Positions 28,703 to 39,475 are shown, counted from the stretch's first letter. The stretch: 64,000 bases of DNA from Sepiola atlantica (GCA_963556195.1 OY744519.1:31845387-31909386), one strand, 5' to 3'. Program-made: numbers and translations. The notes: a model not told the origin generated them from the sequence alone.

Positions 28703-29240
28703 GGTAAAATTGTCGATTCCCAACCCAAATTGCGGACAATAAATCGTCTGCAGTTTTCCAACCTCACAAATGAGTCAGTAAACCCAAATAAATTGTTGGT
28801 CTTGGGGTCTCCATCAATTCGCTGTTTTTGATACCTCATTGTAATAGAACTTCTTAGCCCAGTAGCTTCTTTCTAAGAACTGCAGGCTTGTAGAACTCTC
28901 TTCCTGCTGATTGTTTTCTTTCTACCTATAGAGCTTTTGTCTTTTCAAGACTAAGACCAATAGGCATTCCGTGTCTTTGCGGTAATTATATTTCGTTCTT
29001 GTTAGCTCCTTACATTAAGTGGCTTCATGCCTTGTCTTGAGTGATTTCCATTAAAAAAAATTGTTTTGGACTAATTTAAAATTTACATAGAATTATTTTA
29101 AAGGGAATACAGTTAGGAAATTAGTCCAAAACAATTTATTTAGGTTTATTTACTCATATGTGAGGTTAAAAAAAAAAAATCAGAAAACTGCAGACGGTTT
29201 ATTGTCCCTCATTTTAGTTGGGAAACGACAATTTTACCTC
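28703..29240. repeat. Inverted repeat flanking a LINE fragment
   Basis: GGTAAAATTGTCGATTCCCA at 28703, continuing through ATAAATCGTCTGCAGTTTTC, is mirrored at 29146-29240 (GGTTTATTGTCCCTCATTTT and GGGAAACGACAATTTTACC). A second, inner pair TTGTTTTGGACTAATTT / AAATTAGTCCAAAACAA lies at 29060-29077 and 29119-29136. A LINE tail fills the centre. Confidence 0.8.
28850..29060 (+). pseudogene. LINE C-terminal fragment
   Basis: SFFLRTAGLWNSLPADCFLS (from about 28866), then TYRAFVFSRLRPI, matches the end of Jockey/CR1/L2-type LINE proteins (RT.GLWNSLP..CF...FK.RV). The tail TTAAGTGGCTTCATGCCTTG and GTCTTGAGTGATTTCCATTA resembles that of the 18.0-18.4-kb LINE. About 70 codons remain, with stops. Confidence 0.75.
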
Positions 29241-29610
29241 TCTTTTATAATAGGTAGTCTGTTTACTATTTTTCTCTATTTTTTTTCCTAGTATTTTTCT
29301 TTCTTTTTGTATATATGTTATCTAGAGAAGAGTAAGCAAAACAGCAAAGGATGATGGGAAGAAAAAAATATTAGGGAGCGGGGGGGGGGGGGGAGAGGAC
29401 AAATTCAGTGAACTCTGTTTTCAGTCAACCATCAAGAAATCTTTTCGTTTACAGCTCGTATTAAACTCTCTTTTTATCAGGAAGATAATAATCGCCAAGC
29501 TCGAAAACAAGATAGAAACTATTTTTGAAACCTTCAGTAACATACTTTCTTTGTTTTTTTTTTGTTTTTTTTTTTCTTTTTTTTTTTGTAAAAGGTGTAT
29601 TTTAAGGCGT

Positions 29611-29646
<36 letters not shown>

Positions 29647-30150
29647 TAGAAAAATGTTTTTTGTACACCTATTTTTAAAATGACTCTGTAAGCTTAACCT
29701 TTCATTGTATGCCCAAACAATGTATATGACATTTGTAGCATATAAGTAGGACTATCAAAATAAATGGTAAAATTTGACTAATTTGCATATTGTCATGGCG
29801 GCCATCTTGAATTTATAATGAGTTTGATCATCCGTTCATGGAAAATTGTCATTACTCATGCAGATATTAGTCAATTGCTGAATTTATTGTATATATTTGT
29901 GCTGTTGTGTTTTATAGTACAAATAAAACCAGTTTGAAATGTAGTATCATCTGCTATTAGAGGTGGTAGACTTGTCGCAATTTTGTGATAGCCGCGCTAC
30001 AAGGGTTAACTGATTTAATGTGACCGCCTCCCCCCCCTCTTACTCCAACAACCTGGTGCTACGAGATCAGGTTGTCTGAAGATACCGACTTCCTGACTTA
30101 AAATGCACCAAACATTGATGTTATTGTTTCTTTTTTCCCTTTGAAAACTC
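29241..30150. other. Low-complexity intergenic with G and T runs
   Basis: A poly-G run at 29380-29392 and T-runs totalling most of 29546-29645. The remainder is AT-rich. Nothing coding. Confidence 0.6.
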
Positions 30151-30206
30151 AATCATATTCTGCAAAGCCAAAAACAAAAACAACATTTTTCCTCTACAAA
30201 ACAACC

Positions 30207-30385
30207 AAACCAAACACTATGAATAAATATTTGAAGATATAAAGAACTTGAAGCATAAAGACTTTTACCAAAAATGACCGGATTCGACATTAAATAAAGG
30301 GTTGATATGCCGTAAAAGTACCAAAGCAAACACCATGAATAGATATTTGAAGATATATTAAGAACTTGAAGCATAACAACTTTTT
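30207..30385. repeat. Tandem duplication, ~55-bp blocks 120 bp apart
   Basis: AAACACTATGAATAAATATT, TGAAGATATAAAGAACTTGA and AGCATAAAGAC recur at about 30331-30385 with few changes. The intervening TTCGACATTAAATAAAGGGT resembles 59.51-59.53 kb. The overlapping minus frames are not protein-like. Confidence 0.75.
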
Positions 30386-31240
30386 CTTCAACAAAATGTA
30401 ACCAATAAAACAAAAAGCTATAAAAACCCATACCCTAAAAACAAAAACAATTGAACCTTTTCTTGGCATTAAATAATGCACAGCGGTTGAAGTGCCATTT
30501 AACAAAACCAACTCATTCATTCGCTCACTCCAACACTTGGTTCTTTGATGCTCTTAGCAATTCAAAATACCCAGCACTTTGAGTTAACATTAGGGGAATC
30601 CTAAAAGATACTATTATACATCTTATTTTATTTATTTATTTTTTTACAAAAAAAAAATGTAATACTAGTAGTAGTCACATGGCTTGCCCATGTGGAGATA
30701 TATTGCTGGTCATAATTTTTTTTTGTTGTTTTTTTTTAGGAAAAAATAATTTCAGATATAGTCATGTTTACAATTTTTGTGTTGTAAGAAAAGTTAAAAA
30801 TAACATTTGTAATATGAGGTCAAGTAATAAAAAAAAACTGTTAAGTGTGGTGGTCTTATTAAAAAAAACTACATTGCTTACAGACAGTTGTAAAACGGCA
30901 AATGGATTTATCAAAACGAATTCAAATTGTTAAAAAAGCAAATTATTTTAAATCTTACAAATACTAAGAAAATAATTGTTTTAAACTTCTTAAAATACAT
31001 TGTTCACTGTGATGTTCTTTGTTTAATTTATTTATTTAAATGAATTTCGTTTCTCTACGTTCTAATATATTTAAGTTTTTTTTTTTTATTTTTTTTTTTT
31101 TAGTTTTTTTTTACCTAGCCGATAATTGTCCCTAGTGACCCTAAGATGAAATCGAACGAAAATTTCAATGGTGTCTTTAGATTCCTTGAAAAATTTAACT
31201 CTTATTGAAACTTATTTGAATGTTCTAGCTGTTAACATTA
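30386..31240. other. Intergenic, no gene
   Basis: AT-rich with T-runs (30636-30644, 30717-30738, 31078-31111). No recognisable feature. Confidence 0.55.
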
Positions 31241-31698
31241 GGGGTGGGACGTAACGGGTGAAAATTTCAGATTCATGCGAGTAGTATTTTTTTGTGTTCA
31301 TTTATACATAAATAACACTAAACAATCAAACATTTTGAAAATTTTGCAAAATTCAGAAGGTGCAGGCCAAAAATAGCCGTTAGGGCTCCACGGGACACAA
31401 AATCCATCATTTTTCGGTGAAAAAGTGGTTTCATGCTACATTGCAGGTCCTAAAACATCCTCAAAAGCTATGAATGGATATAGATGGTTAAATCTGATAT
31501 AGTACTTTAATTTAGGACCATTTTCAGGCTGTGAAAGGGTTTTCATGAATGTAAAATAGCCAAAAACTAGTGGCCTGCACTTTCTGAATTTTGCAAAATT
31601 TTAAAAATTTTTGATTGTTTAGTGTTATTTATGTATAAATGAACACAAAAAAATACTACTCGCATGAATCTGAAATTTTCACCCATTATGTCCCACCC
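31241..31698. mobile_element. 458-bp MITE, copy 2 of 2
   Basis: Same element as at 21622-22081, in the same orientation and almost identical end to end. TA flanks both ends (31239-31240 and 31699-31700). Differences are few, such as CACGGGACACAAAATCC for CACAGGACTCAAAATCC. High identity suggests recent spread. No coding capacity. Confidence 0.9.
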
Positions 31699-32735
31699 TA
31701 TTAAAATATCGATTTTTATAATACACAAATGAGCAAACATTGACTTTATAAGATAATTTAACAAGAAAAACAATTATGATCACTCTTTGCTTCTTCAACC
31801 AAGCCATATTCAAGATGGACATTTCTTTATTAATGCATTTTTTTTTGTTTAATTATTTACTACCTGTACTTACCTGGCTCTTTTGAAAAATATTGTATTA
31901 AAAATGAGTTATTCCTCTTGCTGAGTTTGATTTTGGAGTCATAATTGAAAAATGTTTCCTTATTACCATTTGTCCGGGAAGGACGACATAATTTATAAAA
32001 AATAAACTGTAGTGGTGTATGTTACTATAGTGCCAATAATATGATACAACAATAACAAATGAAAATTGGCTAGTTAGAATCAAAGTTTGATATGTCAGCT
32101 TAAATGCTATTTAGGTCCAACTTTTAAAATCTCACAAGATAACTTTACTAGACTGGAAATTCCATGGCGCCTTCTACATTAATCTGTATAATTTACTGTT
32201 AATAATAACATTCCTTTTAAAATAATGTCTGTCAGGGGCAATACTATTAAGCAAAAAATGATCCAACCTTCTTCCGTACGAATAATTGTCATTGTCAGCT
32301 AAATATTCTTTAAATAAAACGAATATTTCTCTTACTATGAAAATAATTGTCAGATCAATAAAATGAATGTCACTATTTGAAATGTATTTATTTAAAATTT
32401 CATGATTTTCTTTGGGGTACCGAATTGCCCTAATAATTAGGGATTCATTACGAAGGGAAGACATGTTTTATCTTTCATGATTAAAAGATACGAGGAAAAA
32501 AAAAATAGCCAGCCGACTAGTTTCACTAACACTTAACGAGAACTGTATCGTGGGATTTTAAAGGGGGGGGGGGATATATTAAAAAAAGATTAGGAAAGTA
32601 TGTATTAAAAACAAAGAGAGCGTTATGTTATTTACTATGGGGGATGCATCTTAGAGACTAATCACACTCAACCCCAATAGACACTCTTTCTGTTTACAGA
32701 GGGAGGGCCGTTTAAGACGTATGTGGATAGGCTTC

Positions 32736-33095
32736 CTAGATTTTAAGGTGGAAAATGGAGTGAGCACAACTCAAGATGGTAAATGAGTCAATGCTGAAGT
32801 TCGTTGCGCACGACAGGTTTTTAATCAAATGGTCTGTTATAGAAAACCCGTATGTATTTCTTAGAATGTCCGTTGACCGGAAGGTTCCATTCCTAATTTT
32901 ACTAGGGATGTGTTGCTGTACTCTGTTGTCCAATCTCAATGTTGTCCTACCCACGTAGTCGGCACTGCAACTATATTGAAAATAAATGAAATTATTTCTG
33001 TGGTGGTAGTGGTGGGGGGTAGAACATCTTTTCGAGAGGACGTCAACAGGGGTTTTGTACAGAACACAACATGCACATTTTAAGCAAAATAGCAA
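32736..33095 (-). pseudogene. Penelope-like GIY-YIG endonuclease domain
   Basis: The 119-residue frame begins with LFCLKCACCVLYKT, the CxxC that precedes the endonuclease in this family. NNFIYFQYSCSADYVGRTTL and RLDNRVQQHIPSKIRNG follow, matching the GIY-YIG core (IY...C...YVGRT..RL..R..EH.P). GFSITDHLIKNLSCATNF matches the end block (SAI..HL). In the family this nuclease nicks the target for insertion. The tyrosine and arginine positions look kept. The motif glutamate, usually near SAIAEHL, is not evident. It lies out of frame with the RT part, so the copy is presumed dead. Confidence 0.85.
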
Positions 33096-33176
33096 TTTTC
33101 CACTGCTGAGCTAATTTGTTTGTCGAACTTCTCACTGTGCCTAACCAAGGCGAACGAATATAAATCAGACATTTAG

Positions 33177-33836
33177 TCACCGTTTTATTTCAGAAAAATT
33201 GGCTACTTTCCTTTTGCTGACTGACATAATCACATCCAGAGGGTAGCCATTATTGGACGAAGTATTAGTAATAATTTTTATTTCTTCGTCCAATTTTGAT
33301 TTTGAACAAATCATAAGGGCTCTGTGTGTTAGGGTCCAAATTAAATTTAACTGTCGTTTGCTTGGACAAAATGAATCCCAACGAGTATACAATCCTGTAA
33401 ATTTAGTTTTACTATAAATTGATGTAAGGTAACGGGATGGAGTTTTTGTTACCAATACATTGAGGAAAGCTAGAGAGGAATTACACTCCTCTTCATAAGT
33501 ATACATTAATGCGGGATGCATTTTGTTCAATAAGGAGAAGAATGTATTTGCCTCTGTTTGATTATTGAAGAGGCAAAATGTGTCGTCTACACACAGAAAG
33601 TAGACTAACAGTTTCATGGGTCCAGATAGTAATTCTTTCTCATAGAAACCCACAAAAATGTTCGCCATCGTTGGTCCAAGGACTGAGTCCATGGAAACAC
33701 CATCTATTTGCCTATACATTGCATCGTTAAAACTAAATTCAACAGATGTAGTGGCAAATTTCATTAGCTTAACGAACGTGCTCTCAGGAATGGAAGGGGG
33801 CGATAAATGGTTACGATATAAAAAAAAAATCGGCAC
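33177..33836 (-). pseudogene. Penelope-like reverse transcriptase, palm and thumb
   Basis: A 219-residue frame, the longest protein-like frame here. RQIDGVSMDSVLGPTMANIF at about residues 42-61 is RT block 4. CVDDTFCLFNN near 82-92 is the catalytic block 5, with both aspartates retained. CNSSLAFLNVLVTKTPSRY is block 6-7. LNLIWTLTHRALMICSKSKL and NTSSNNGYPLDVI form the PLE-specific C-terminal part. Block 4 has DSV for the usual GSP. The first methionine is not the native start; the protein continues upstream in other frames. Shadow frames on the plus strand are antisense. Confidence 0.92.
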
Positions 33837-33839
33837 AGA

Positions 33840-34340
33840 TATCTATTGTTTCCAAAATAGGGACACGAGTAAATAGGTTACTAATATCATAAGAGCACAT
33901 TAATTTATTAGTAACCTTAGACTGCTGAATGAAATTTGCAAAATAAAATGAATGTTTTAAGCAGTATTTACTAGAGTGTTTTCTAATACTGGTTGTAAAA
34001 TACTAAAGCTCCATTTTGCAACCTTGTGTTGTGATGACCCTATCATAGAAAGAATAGGTTTTAATGGGATATCTGCCTTGTGCGTTTTGGGTAATCCATA
34101 TAAACGTGGACAGATAGAACCGGAGGGTCTACTCTCGCTAGCTATGTCAGAATGGAGTACACCGCTTTTTACTCATTTAACCAATTTCTTTTTGGAACTT
34201 GGTTTCTAAAGAAGCTGTTGCATCATGGGTGCTGACAGGGCCTAGCTTGACGAATTTATCATTCAAAATAACCACCATTTTATCAACATAATCTTGATGG
34301 TTTAACACAACTCCTCCTGAGCCGTTGTCCGGTCTGGTTA
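33840..34340 (-). pseudogene. Penelope-like RT finger region, frame-broken
   Basis: Minus-strand translation gives RPDNGSGGVVLNHQDYVDKM (about 34330-34270), matching the family block KADKG..VVV....Y..KM. Then PSGSICPRLYGLPKTHKADI (YGLPKTHK at 34077-34100) and PLKPILSMIGSSQHKVAK, the RPIVS block. Stops separate these from each other and from the palm frame. It is continuous in order with the flanking pieces, so this is one element, not several. Confidence 0.88.
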
Positions 34341-34923
34341 TTACCAAGACTTATTTTGTCGTAAAATCTTAATGCCAGAAAAGTGTTCCTTCTGCCATTT
34401 AAACTCTGAATGGGATATTTGTGTACTCGCATAGCTGTGAGCCAGATCATTCAATCTAGCCTTAAGGCCCCCTACTTTGGTCTCATAAATAGGTGGAAGT
34501 CTCACTGTCTGAGAATTTAGAATTTCAAATTCTGAAAATACATCTTCACGTTTAACACTAGATGTTGGAACACAAAATTCCAATCCATGAACCTGTATTA
34601 AAAGTTCCGTAAGAGAGAATAGGTTTAGGCTGTTCTTGCCTACCTCTGAGTTTGTGGAGCAACCAAATTTCTTATATATTAAATGTTGCAACTTATTTTT
34701 GAATTGAAACACTAGTTTTTTTTGTTTTTTTTTTACGGCTACGTTCATGTATAATTGCAACATACCGTGAGAAACAAACTTTATCACAGAACGAAAGAAT
34801 GCTCACCGATTCCTTCCATAGTTGCACAAGTGTGGTCTTAAACTTTTGGAGATTTAATGCTAATTTATCCAAAAAATTGTGGATAAATGCATTCTCTATT
34901 TTATGCCCAGGATGTAAACTCAC
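34341..34923 (-). pseudogene. Penelope-like N-terminal region
   Basis: Two overlapping minus frames (34923-34693 and 34787-34341). The second contains LVFQFKNKLQHLIYKKFGCS, then LFSLTELLIQVHGLEFCVPT, which fits the PLE N-terminal signature (NLS...L...E..LL..GL.F...P). SVKREDVFSEFEILN and GLKARLNDLAHSYASTQ follow. The switch between frames near 34.7 kb, within a run of lysine codons (AAAAAA), suggests a slippage frameshift. No start codon can be assigned. Confidence 0.8.
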
Positions 34924-35244
34924 TTTTAAAAATTTTTTAAAAATAAAATGAACAAAGGACAGACATTATTACTTACACAAGAATGTAGATATGTTATGTT
35001 TTCTTGTGTAGACCTTATTTTACTCTTAATCAAAATGATAGTTTAATTTCAAATTGTACTTTTTTAGTCGGCAGTACGACATAATTTGATTTTGGAACAA
35101 TTCATTTTAAAATGGGTAAAGTCGGAATTTTTATTACTTTAATGACATCAGATTAATCGGCAATCACTATATTTCATTTTTTTAAAGTTGTGTAAAAGGT
35201 GACAACGTACGTATGAACATGAAATATCTTATTATATAGTTGGT

Positions 35245-35830
35245 CCCTCGATTTATAAAATCAGGGGACTTATGTTTTGAGGCATGTCCGTCCGTCCGGA
35301 TTTTTCTCCGCAACCATCCATTGAATTTCTCTGAAATTTTGCATGAAGTTGTAACTTTGGTCAGGTTAGAAAGTGACATTCTCCAATTTTTGAAAAAAAT
35401 CTGGTCAGCCCCCTAGGCGGTCAAAAGGCCCCGAAATGGCAAAAAATGACATTTTTTGCCCCATAACTTTTCATCCATCCATTCAATTTCTCTGAAACTT
35501 GGCCAAAATGTGGAGGCAATTGTTCCTAATAGAAAATAAATATTGCTGACCCTGGAAAAAATCTGGTTCGCGCCCCCAGGGGGTCAAAAGCCCTGAAAAT
35601 GGCAAAAAATAACCCTTTTCTCCCATAACGTTTGATCCATCCATTCAATTTTTCTGAAACTTAGCCAAAATGTAGAGGCAATTGTTCTGGATATAAAATT
35701 CTGGTTCGCACCCCTAGGGGGTCAAAGGGGGGTCAAAAATGCCCCAAATTGCCCAAATTTATTGCATTTTACATTCGCCACATCGAGTCACATACAAAAA
35801 GGGACCACACACGCGCGGCTTGTTTTATTT
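35245..35830 (+). repeat. Dispersed repeat with ATCCATTCAATTTCTCTGAA modules, copy 1
   Basis: GACTTATGTTTTGAGGCATG, TCCGTCCGGATTTTTCTCCG and repeated ATCCATTCAATTTCTCTGAA blocks (three modules, each followed by CAGGGGGTCAAA-type text) run to GCGCGGCTTGTT near 35.82 kb. The same order occurs at 38852-39285 with one module fewer. The left end has a CCCTCGATTT/AAATCAGGGG dyad. Non-coding, unassigned transposon or satellite-like repeat abutting the Penelope-like element. Confidence 0.8.
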
Positions 35831-37235
35831 TGGGAACATTAAAAAAAATATTATCAATTTTGGAAGACTGAATTTGATCAATTATGACTATTCTAATTTT
35901 GAAATATTGCCGATCGGCATGTTTTAGAATTCCTCTCATATCAATGTTAACTCACTACGTCACTAGTTGTGGAGTTGCAACATGCATGGAAGTGGGAATG
36001 TTCTTGTTGTTGACTCCAAGTGACCATTGGTGCAATGGAAGTGGCTTTGTTTTCTAGAGCTTGGTCAGCCTTTCGTTTAGATCTGTTCTTTTTTGAAGCA
36101 TTTTGTTTCAAAATGATTTTGTTTTTAATGAGGAAAGAAAAACTTTTTATGTATGTATGGATAAGCATTTCTGTATTGGATCTGTGTGTACTGCCTAGGA
36201 TCAAAGTATAAATTTCTGTTGCTTTATGGTTGGAGTCAAGTATCCAGCTATTCTGTAAAAAATCTTATAGAAACACCAATTTTAAGATCTAATTATGCAT
36301 TTGTAAATCTTTGTATTAAAAAAAAAAATCTTTTCTTTCCTTGTCTCTTTTCTTTCCCTGTCTCTTTTCTTTCCCTGTCTCTTTTCTTTTCCTGTCCCCC
36401 CCTTTCCTCGTTCATCTCCCATTTCTCGTTTTTTAAAAATTGAGATATATTAATCTTACTTAATATCAAATGTAAAAAAAAGAAAGAAAAATTTTCATTC
36501 TATTTTTTTTATTAAATACTCACATAAAAAAAATTATTAGGTTGTTTCAAAATTTATATAAGCAACATTTTAAAAATAAATTTAGTTAAATTTAAATGAT
36601 TAAATCTAAATTAGTAGATTTCGTTAATTCTTTTATCGTAATCTTATTCCAACAACAAAATTCTTCTTTTTTTTATATATAAAAATATAAAAAAAAGTAC
36701 TGGTTTTACATGAACCAAGTTTTACTCAAAAAACGATATTTCCTCCTCATGACATTGGAATGAAAAAAAAAAAATTGTTTGAAGGGTCATACATCTTGTA
36801 TGTAAATAATACTCCCCCCCCCCCCTGTTGTTTTTGTAATGTACACCAACTGTATCCGCCCTAATGGAAGTCTTACCTCTTCTATTTCCATCAGAGAGTT
36901 GTTTACTTTCTCGCCATTCTATCCACTATCCACCCTGGCTGTAATGATTACTAATTTGATGATTCACGTCTTTTGGGATGAAGAACTCTGGACATGGGTG
37001 GACAAAAACAACACCAACAAAAAAAAAAAAAATGACTATAATGCAATGACATTTTGGTTCTCTTTTTGCTTTTATTTAAAAAAAAAAATCAACGTATTTC
37101 TTGGAAAATAACATGAAAAAAATTACAACTAAGATATTCTAAAACTTAATTATTTAGCCTGACGAATTCGTTTGGGAAATGAAAGACAAATGATTCTGTG
37201 TACCTTACTTGCTATAAGTATAATTTTATACATAT
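35831..37235. other. Intergenic, with an 18-bp tandem repeat
   Basis: CTTTTCTTTCCCTGTCT repeats about four times at 36331-36400. Poly-C lies at 36812-36823 and A-runs at 37021-37032. The short frames here (35947-36204 minus, 36839-37111 plus) match no known protein. Confidence 0.55.
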
Positions 37236-37240
37236 ATACT

Positions 37241-37470
37241 AGCTGTATCTACCCGGCATTGTCAGAAATGCAGTGAAGTCGTTTTAATTTTTATTTGTTT
37301 GCGCATTTTTTTTTACTGAAGGTAGACAACTCCAATTATATTCTTCAATTATATTTTTAGGCGATTATTTAAAAATAGCGCGGCATAAGTAAATTCTTGA
37401 ATGAATTGTAGCTAAGTACGTTATTATATTGCCAATAACATGGTACAACAATAACAAATGACACTTGGCT
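37241..37470 (+). repeat. CCCGG-type repeat joined to the Penelope-flank repeat
   Basis: ACTAGCTGTATCTACCCGGC starts a dispersed repeat. It runs through AATTGTAGCTAAGTACGTTA into CCAATAACATGGTACAACAA, the block shared with 10.4, 32.0 and 59.7 kb. This copy shows that the two repeat blocks belong to one element, so the CCCGG start may be one terminus of the Penelope-related family. Confidence 0.65.
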
Positions 37471-37487
37471 GCTCAAGTGAAGGGAAA

Positions 37488-37640
37488 TCATCGAAAGATC
37501 AGCGGCCATGGTGCATCCAGCGCCGCCTTGAAGTGTTTAGATGTCTGCAGGCTGACCATGGCTTTTGGCAACTTGTTACACTGCGCAGCAACATGAACCA
37601 AAAAATGCTGAAATCGGTATAGCTTCTCTGAATTTCCACG
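37488..37640 (-). pseudogene. LINE C-terminal scrap
   Basis: The minus frame contains FLVHVAAQCNKLPKAMVSLQ and TSKHFKAALDAPWPL, fitting the WN.LP..V......FK..LD ending of several LINE proteins. About 45 codons before a stop. It borders a (TG)n(TA)n tract at 37650-37691, which inflates the frame. Confidence 0.55.
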
Positions 37641-37645
37641 AAGAC

Positions 37646-37649
<4 letters not shown>

Positions 37650-37691
<42 letters not shown>
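37650..37691. repeat. (TG)n(TA)n microsatellite
   Basis: TGTGTGTGTGTG followed by alternating TA; a G-run follows at 37700-37710. Confidence 0.9.
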
Positions 37692-37697
<6 letters not shown>

Positions 37698-37711
37698 GGG
37701 GCGGGGGGGGT

Positions 37712-38160
37712 ATATGCCAACACAATGCAATCAAATTAACTCGTGATGAGATTTTAATGTTTATATTTATATACCATTGTCAACATAAACTATGGATGCT
37801 CATAAGTGAAAAGAAAAAAACTGCACAATTGACTAGTGAAAATACTATATTCTTAATTGAACTGTTTATCTAAATGAATAAATGTGAAGGTTTTTTCAAC
37901 CTATCCTAACTATATTAACATCTAAACGAGTTATGATTATTTAATTCTATTATACAAAATAAGTTTGAAATACTGTATATATAGAAATCTGCAAACACAC
38001 ATAAACAGCTTTAGATTTTGCTAATTTGCATATTTAAGTTTTTAAACAGTTTCTAATAAATTAATATTCTGTAATATCCATTTGTAATTTGCATTTTCTT
38101 ATTTGCTTATATATACGCAATATTTTTGTTGATTATAAAACGTCTGATGTTGCTGGGATG
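37712..38160. other. Intergenic, no gene
   Basis: AT-rich, nothing recognisable. Confidence 0.55.
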
Positions 38161-38165
38161 CTGGG

Positions 38166-38206
38166 AACAGATACTACACTTTGATCTTGGCCAAGGAACT
38201 ATAAAA
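38166..38206 (-). repeat. U2 snRNA-derived head, minus strand
   Basis: The minus strand reads TAGTTCCTTGGCC then AAGATCAAAGTGTAGTATCT and GTTCCC. It is the U2 5' head seen at 8.53 kb, but lacks the TTTTGGCT segment. About 40 nt; homology ends there. Confidence 0.75.
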
Positions 38207-38282
38207 AAATGTTTTTATGACTAGGCATTTTTAAATAAATGACCCCACGTCCGATTTCATCTATTGTATCATCTTTTAATGG

Positions 38283-38700
38283 GGGTGGGTAGTGTAGTAT
38301 CAGTTCTTTTCTCATAAGACCGTCCTCCCAGGGATTATCTCCCCCTTTTGAAAGGGGTGAGGCTAATCCTCCCCAATATTACATCATTCTTTGGGGGAGG
38401 GATTAATGTAGTATCTGTCCTGTTGTCATGGGACTACCGTCTCCTTTTTTTGGGGGGGGGGGGTAGTGTACTATCTATTCTGTTATGATATCATCCTTTG
38501 AGGGGGAGGTAGTATTTGTTCGCCATGATATCATCTTCTCAGTCATTACCTCCTCTTTTTGGGGGTCAGTGTATTATATGTTCTCTCACTATGATATCTT
38601 CCCAGCCTTGCAAAAGTATGCGAGCAGAGGGAGCATGTTTTGATAGCAAAGGAATAAGTACACATTATTTCAGAATTTATTTAATCTGTTCTGTCGTATC
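38283..38700 (+). repeat. Cluster of U2-fragment units
   Basis: At least four units starting GTAGTGTAGTATCAGTTC (38290), AATGTAGTATCTGTCCTG (38406), GTAGTGTACTATCTATTC (38463) and GTCAGTGTATTATATGTT (38565). Each is followed by a CATGAGAC or ATGATATCAT segment and CTCCCA. The final part, GCGAGCAGAGGGAGCATGTT, matches the end of the 1.07-kb unit. It is an irregular tandem array of decaying units separated by G-rich and C-rich runs. Confidence 0.7.
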
Positions 38701-38851
38701 TGAATTTATCGATGATAATCATTTTAATTTTACTAATCATCAATTTTACTATCAATTAATTTATTATCATGATTACATTGCAATTTAAATTCATTTAAAT
38801 ATTTCTCCCACAATTTATTTGTAGTTATGCATATTTTTATCTGTATTTTAT
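38701..38851. other. Short AT-rich spacer
   Basis: No feature seen. Confidence 0.5.
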
Positions 38852-39285
38852 TTTTGGTCCCCCCGATTTTATAAATCGGGGGACTTATGTTTTGAGGCAT
38901 GTCCGTTCGTCCGGATTTTTCTCCGCAACCATCCATTGAATTTCTCTGAAATTTTGAATGAAGTTGTAACTTTGGTCAGGTTAGAAAGTGACATTCTCCG
39001 ATTTTTGAAAAAAAATCTAATTAGCCCCCCAGGGGGTCAAAAGGCCCCGAAATGGCAAAAAATTACCCTCTTCTCCCATAACTTTTCATCCATCCATTCA
39101 ATTTCTCTGAAACTTGGCCAAAATGTAGAGGCAATTGTTCTGGATATAAAATGAGCATCCTTGACCTCAGAAAAATTCTGGTTCGCGCCCCCAGGGGGTA
39201 AAAAATGCCCCAAATTGCCCAAATTTATTGCATTTTATACTCGTCACATACAGAGGGGGACCACGCACGCGCGGCTTGTTTATTT
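38852..39285 (+). repeat. Dispersed repeat with ATCCATTCAATTTCTCTGAA modules, copy 2
   Basis: Begins with a perfect dyad CCCCCGATTTTATAAATCGG-GGG, then GACTTATGTTTTGAGGCATG and TCCGGATTTTTCTCCGCAAC as in copy 1 (35245). Ends at GACCACGCACGCGCGGCTTG. Identity to copy 1 is high through the first 170 bp. Confidence 0.8.
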
Positions 39286-39427
39286 TTAAGGATGTGTCTA
39301 AGCATTTCTAAAGAGGCTCTGTCCAACCGTTAGTCTGTCATGCTTTTGAAATAGCATTTTTCATTAGTCTATCCAGCTTCAATTTTATCGCAAAACACTC
39401 AGATTAAATGGATGCATTCTTGGTATT

Positions 39428-39472
39428 TCCAACTAACTGTCCCTACCCGGCGTTGCCTAGGACTCTTTTTAC
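39428..39472 (+). repeat. CCCGG-type repeat start
   Basis: CTAACTGTCCCTACCCGGCG then TTGCCTAGG. Same start as at 37.24, 47.33, 56.33, 63.27 and 63.62 kb, and minus at 15.40 and 59.97 kb. Confidence 0.7.
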
Positions 39473-39475
39473 TTT

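Larger units (their letters stand above)
31990..35240 (-). mobile_element. Penelope-like retroelement, frameshifted
   Basis: The minus strand carries, in order, a PLE N-terminal region (34923-34341), a YGLPKTHK motif (34077-34100), reverse transcriptase palm blocks (33836-33177) and a GIY-YIG-type endonuclease with CxxC (33095-32736). This RT-plus-GIY-YIG order defines endonuclease-bearing Penelope-like elements. The left flank (32.0-32.35 kb) and right flank (35.09-35.24 kb) recur as dispersed repeats at 10.5, 14.6, 37.4 and 59.7 kb, marking element ends. Stops and frameshifts break the protein into at least four pieces. Confidence 0.9.

Noticed and set aside
33658..34209. Plus-strand frames of 72 and 77 codons
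   Set aside because: They are antisense to the Penelope-like RT blocks, which have clear motifs on the minus strand.
37488..37730. 80-codon minus frame taken as a gene
   Set aside because: The N-terminal half is a translated (TA)n/(TG)n tract; only the C-terminal part resembles a LINE ending.
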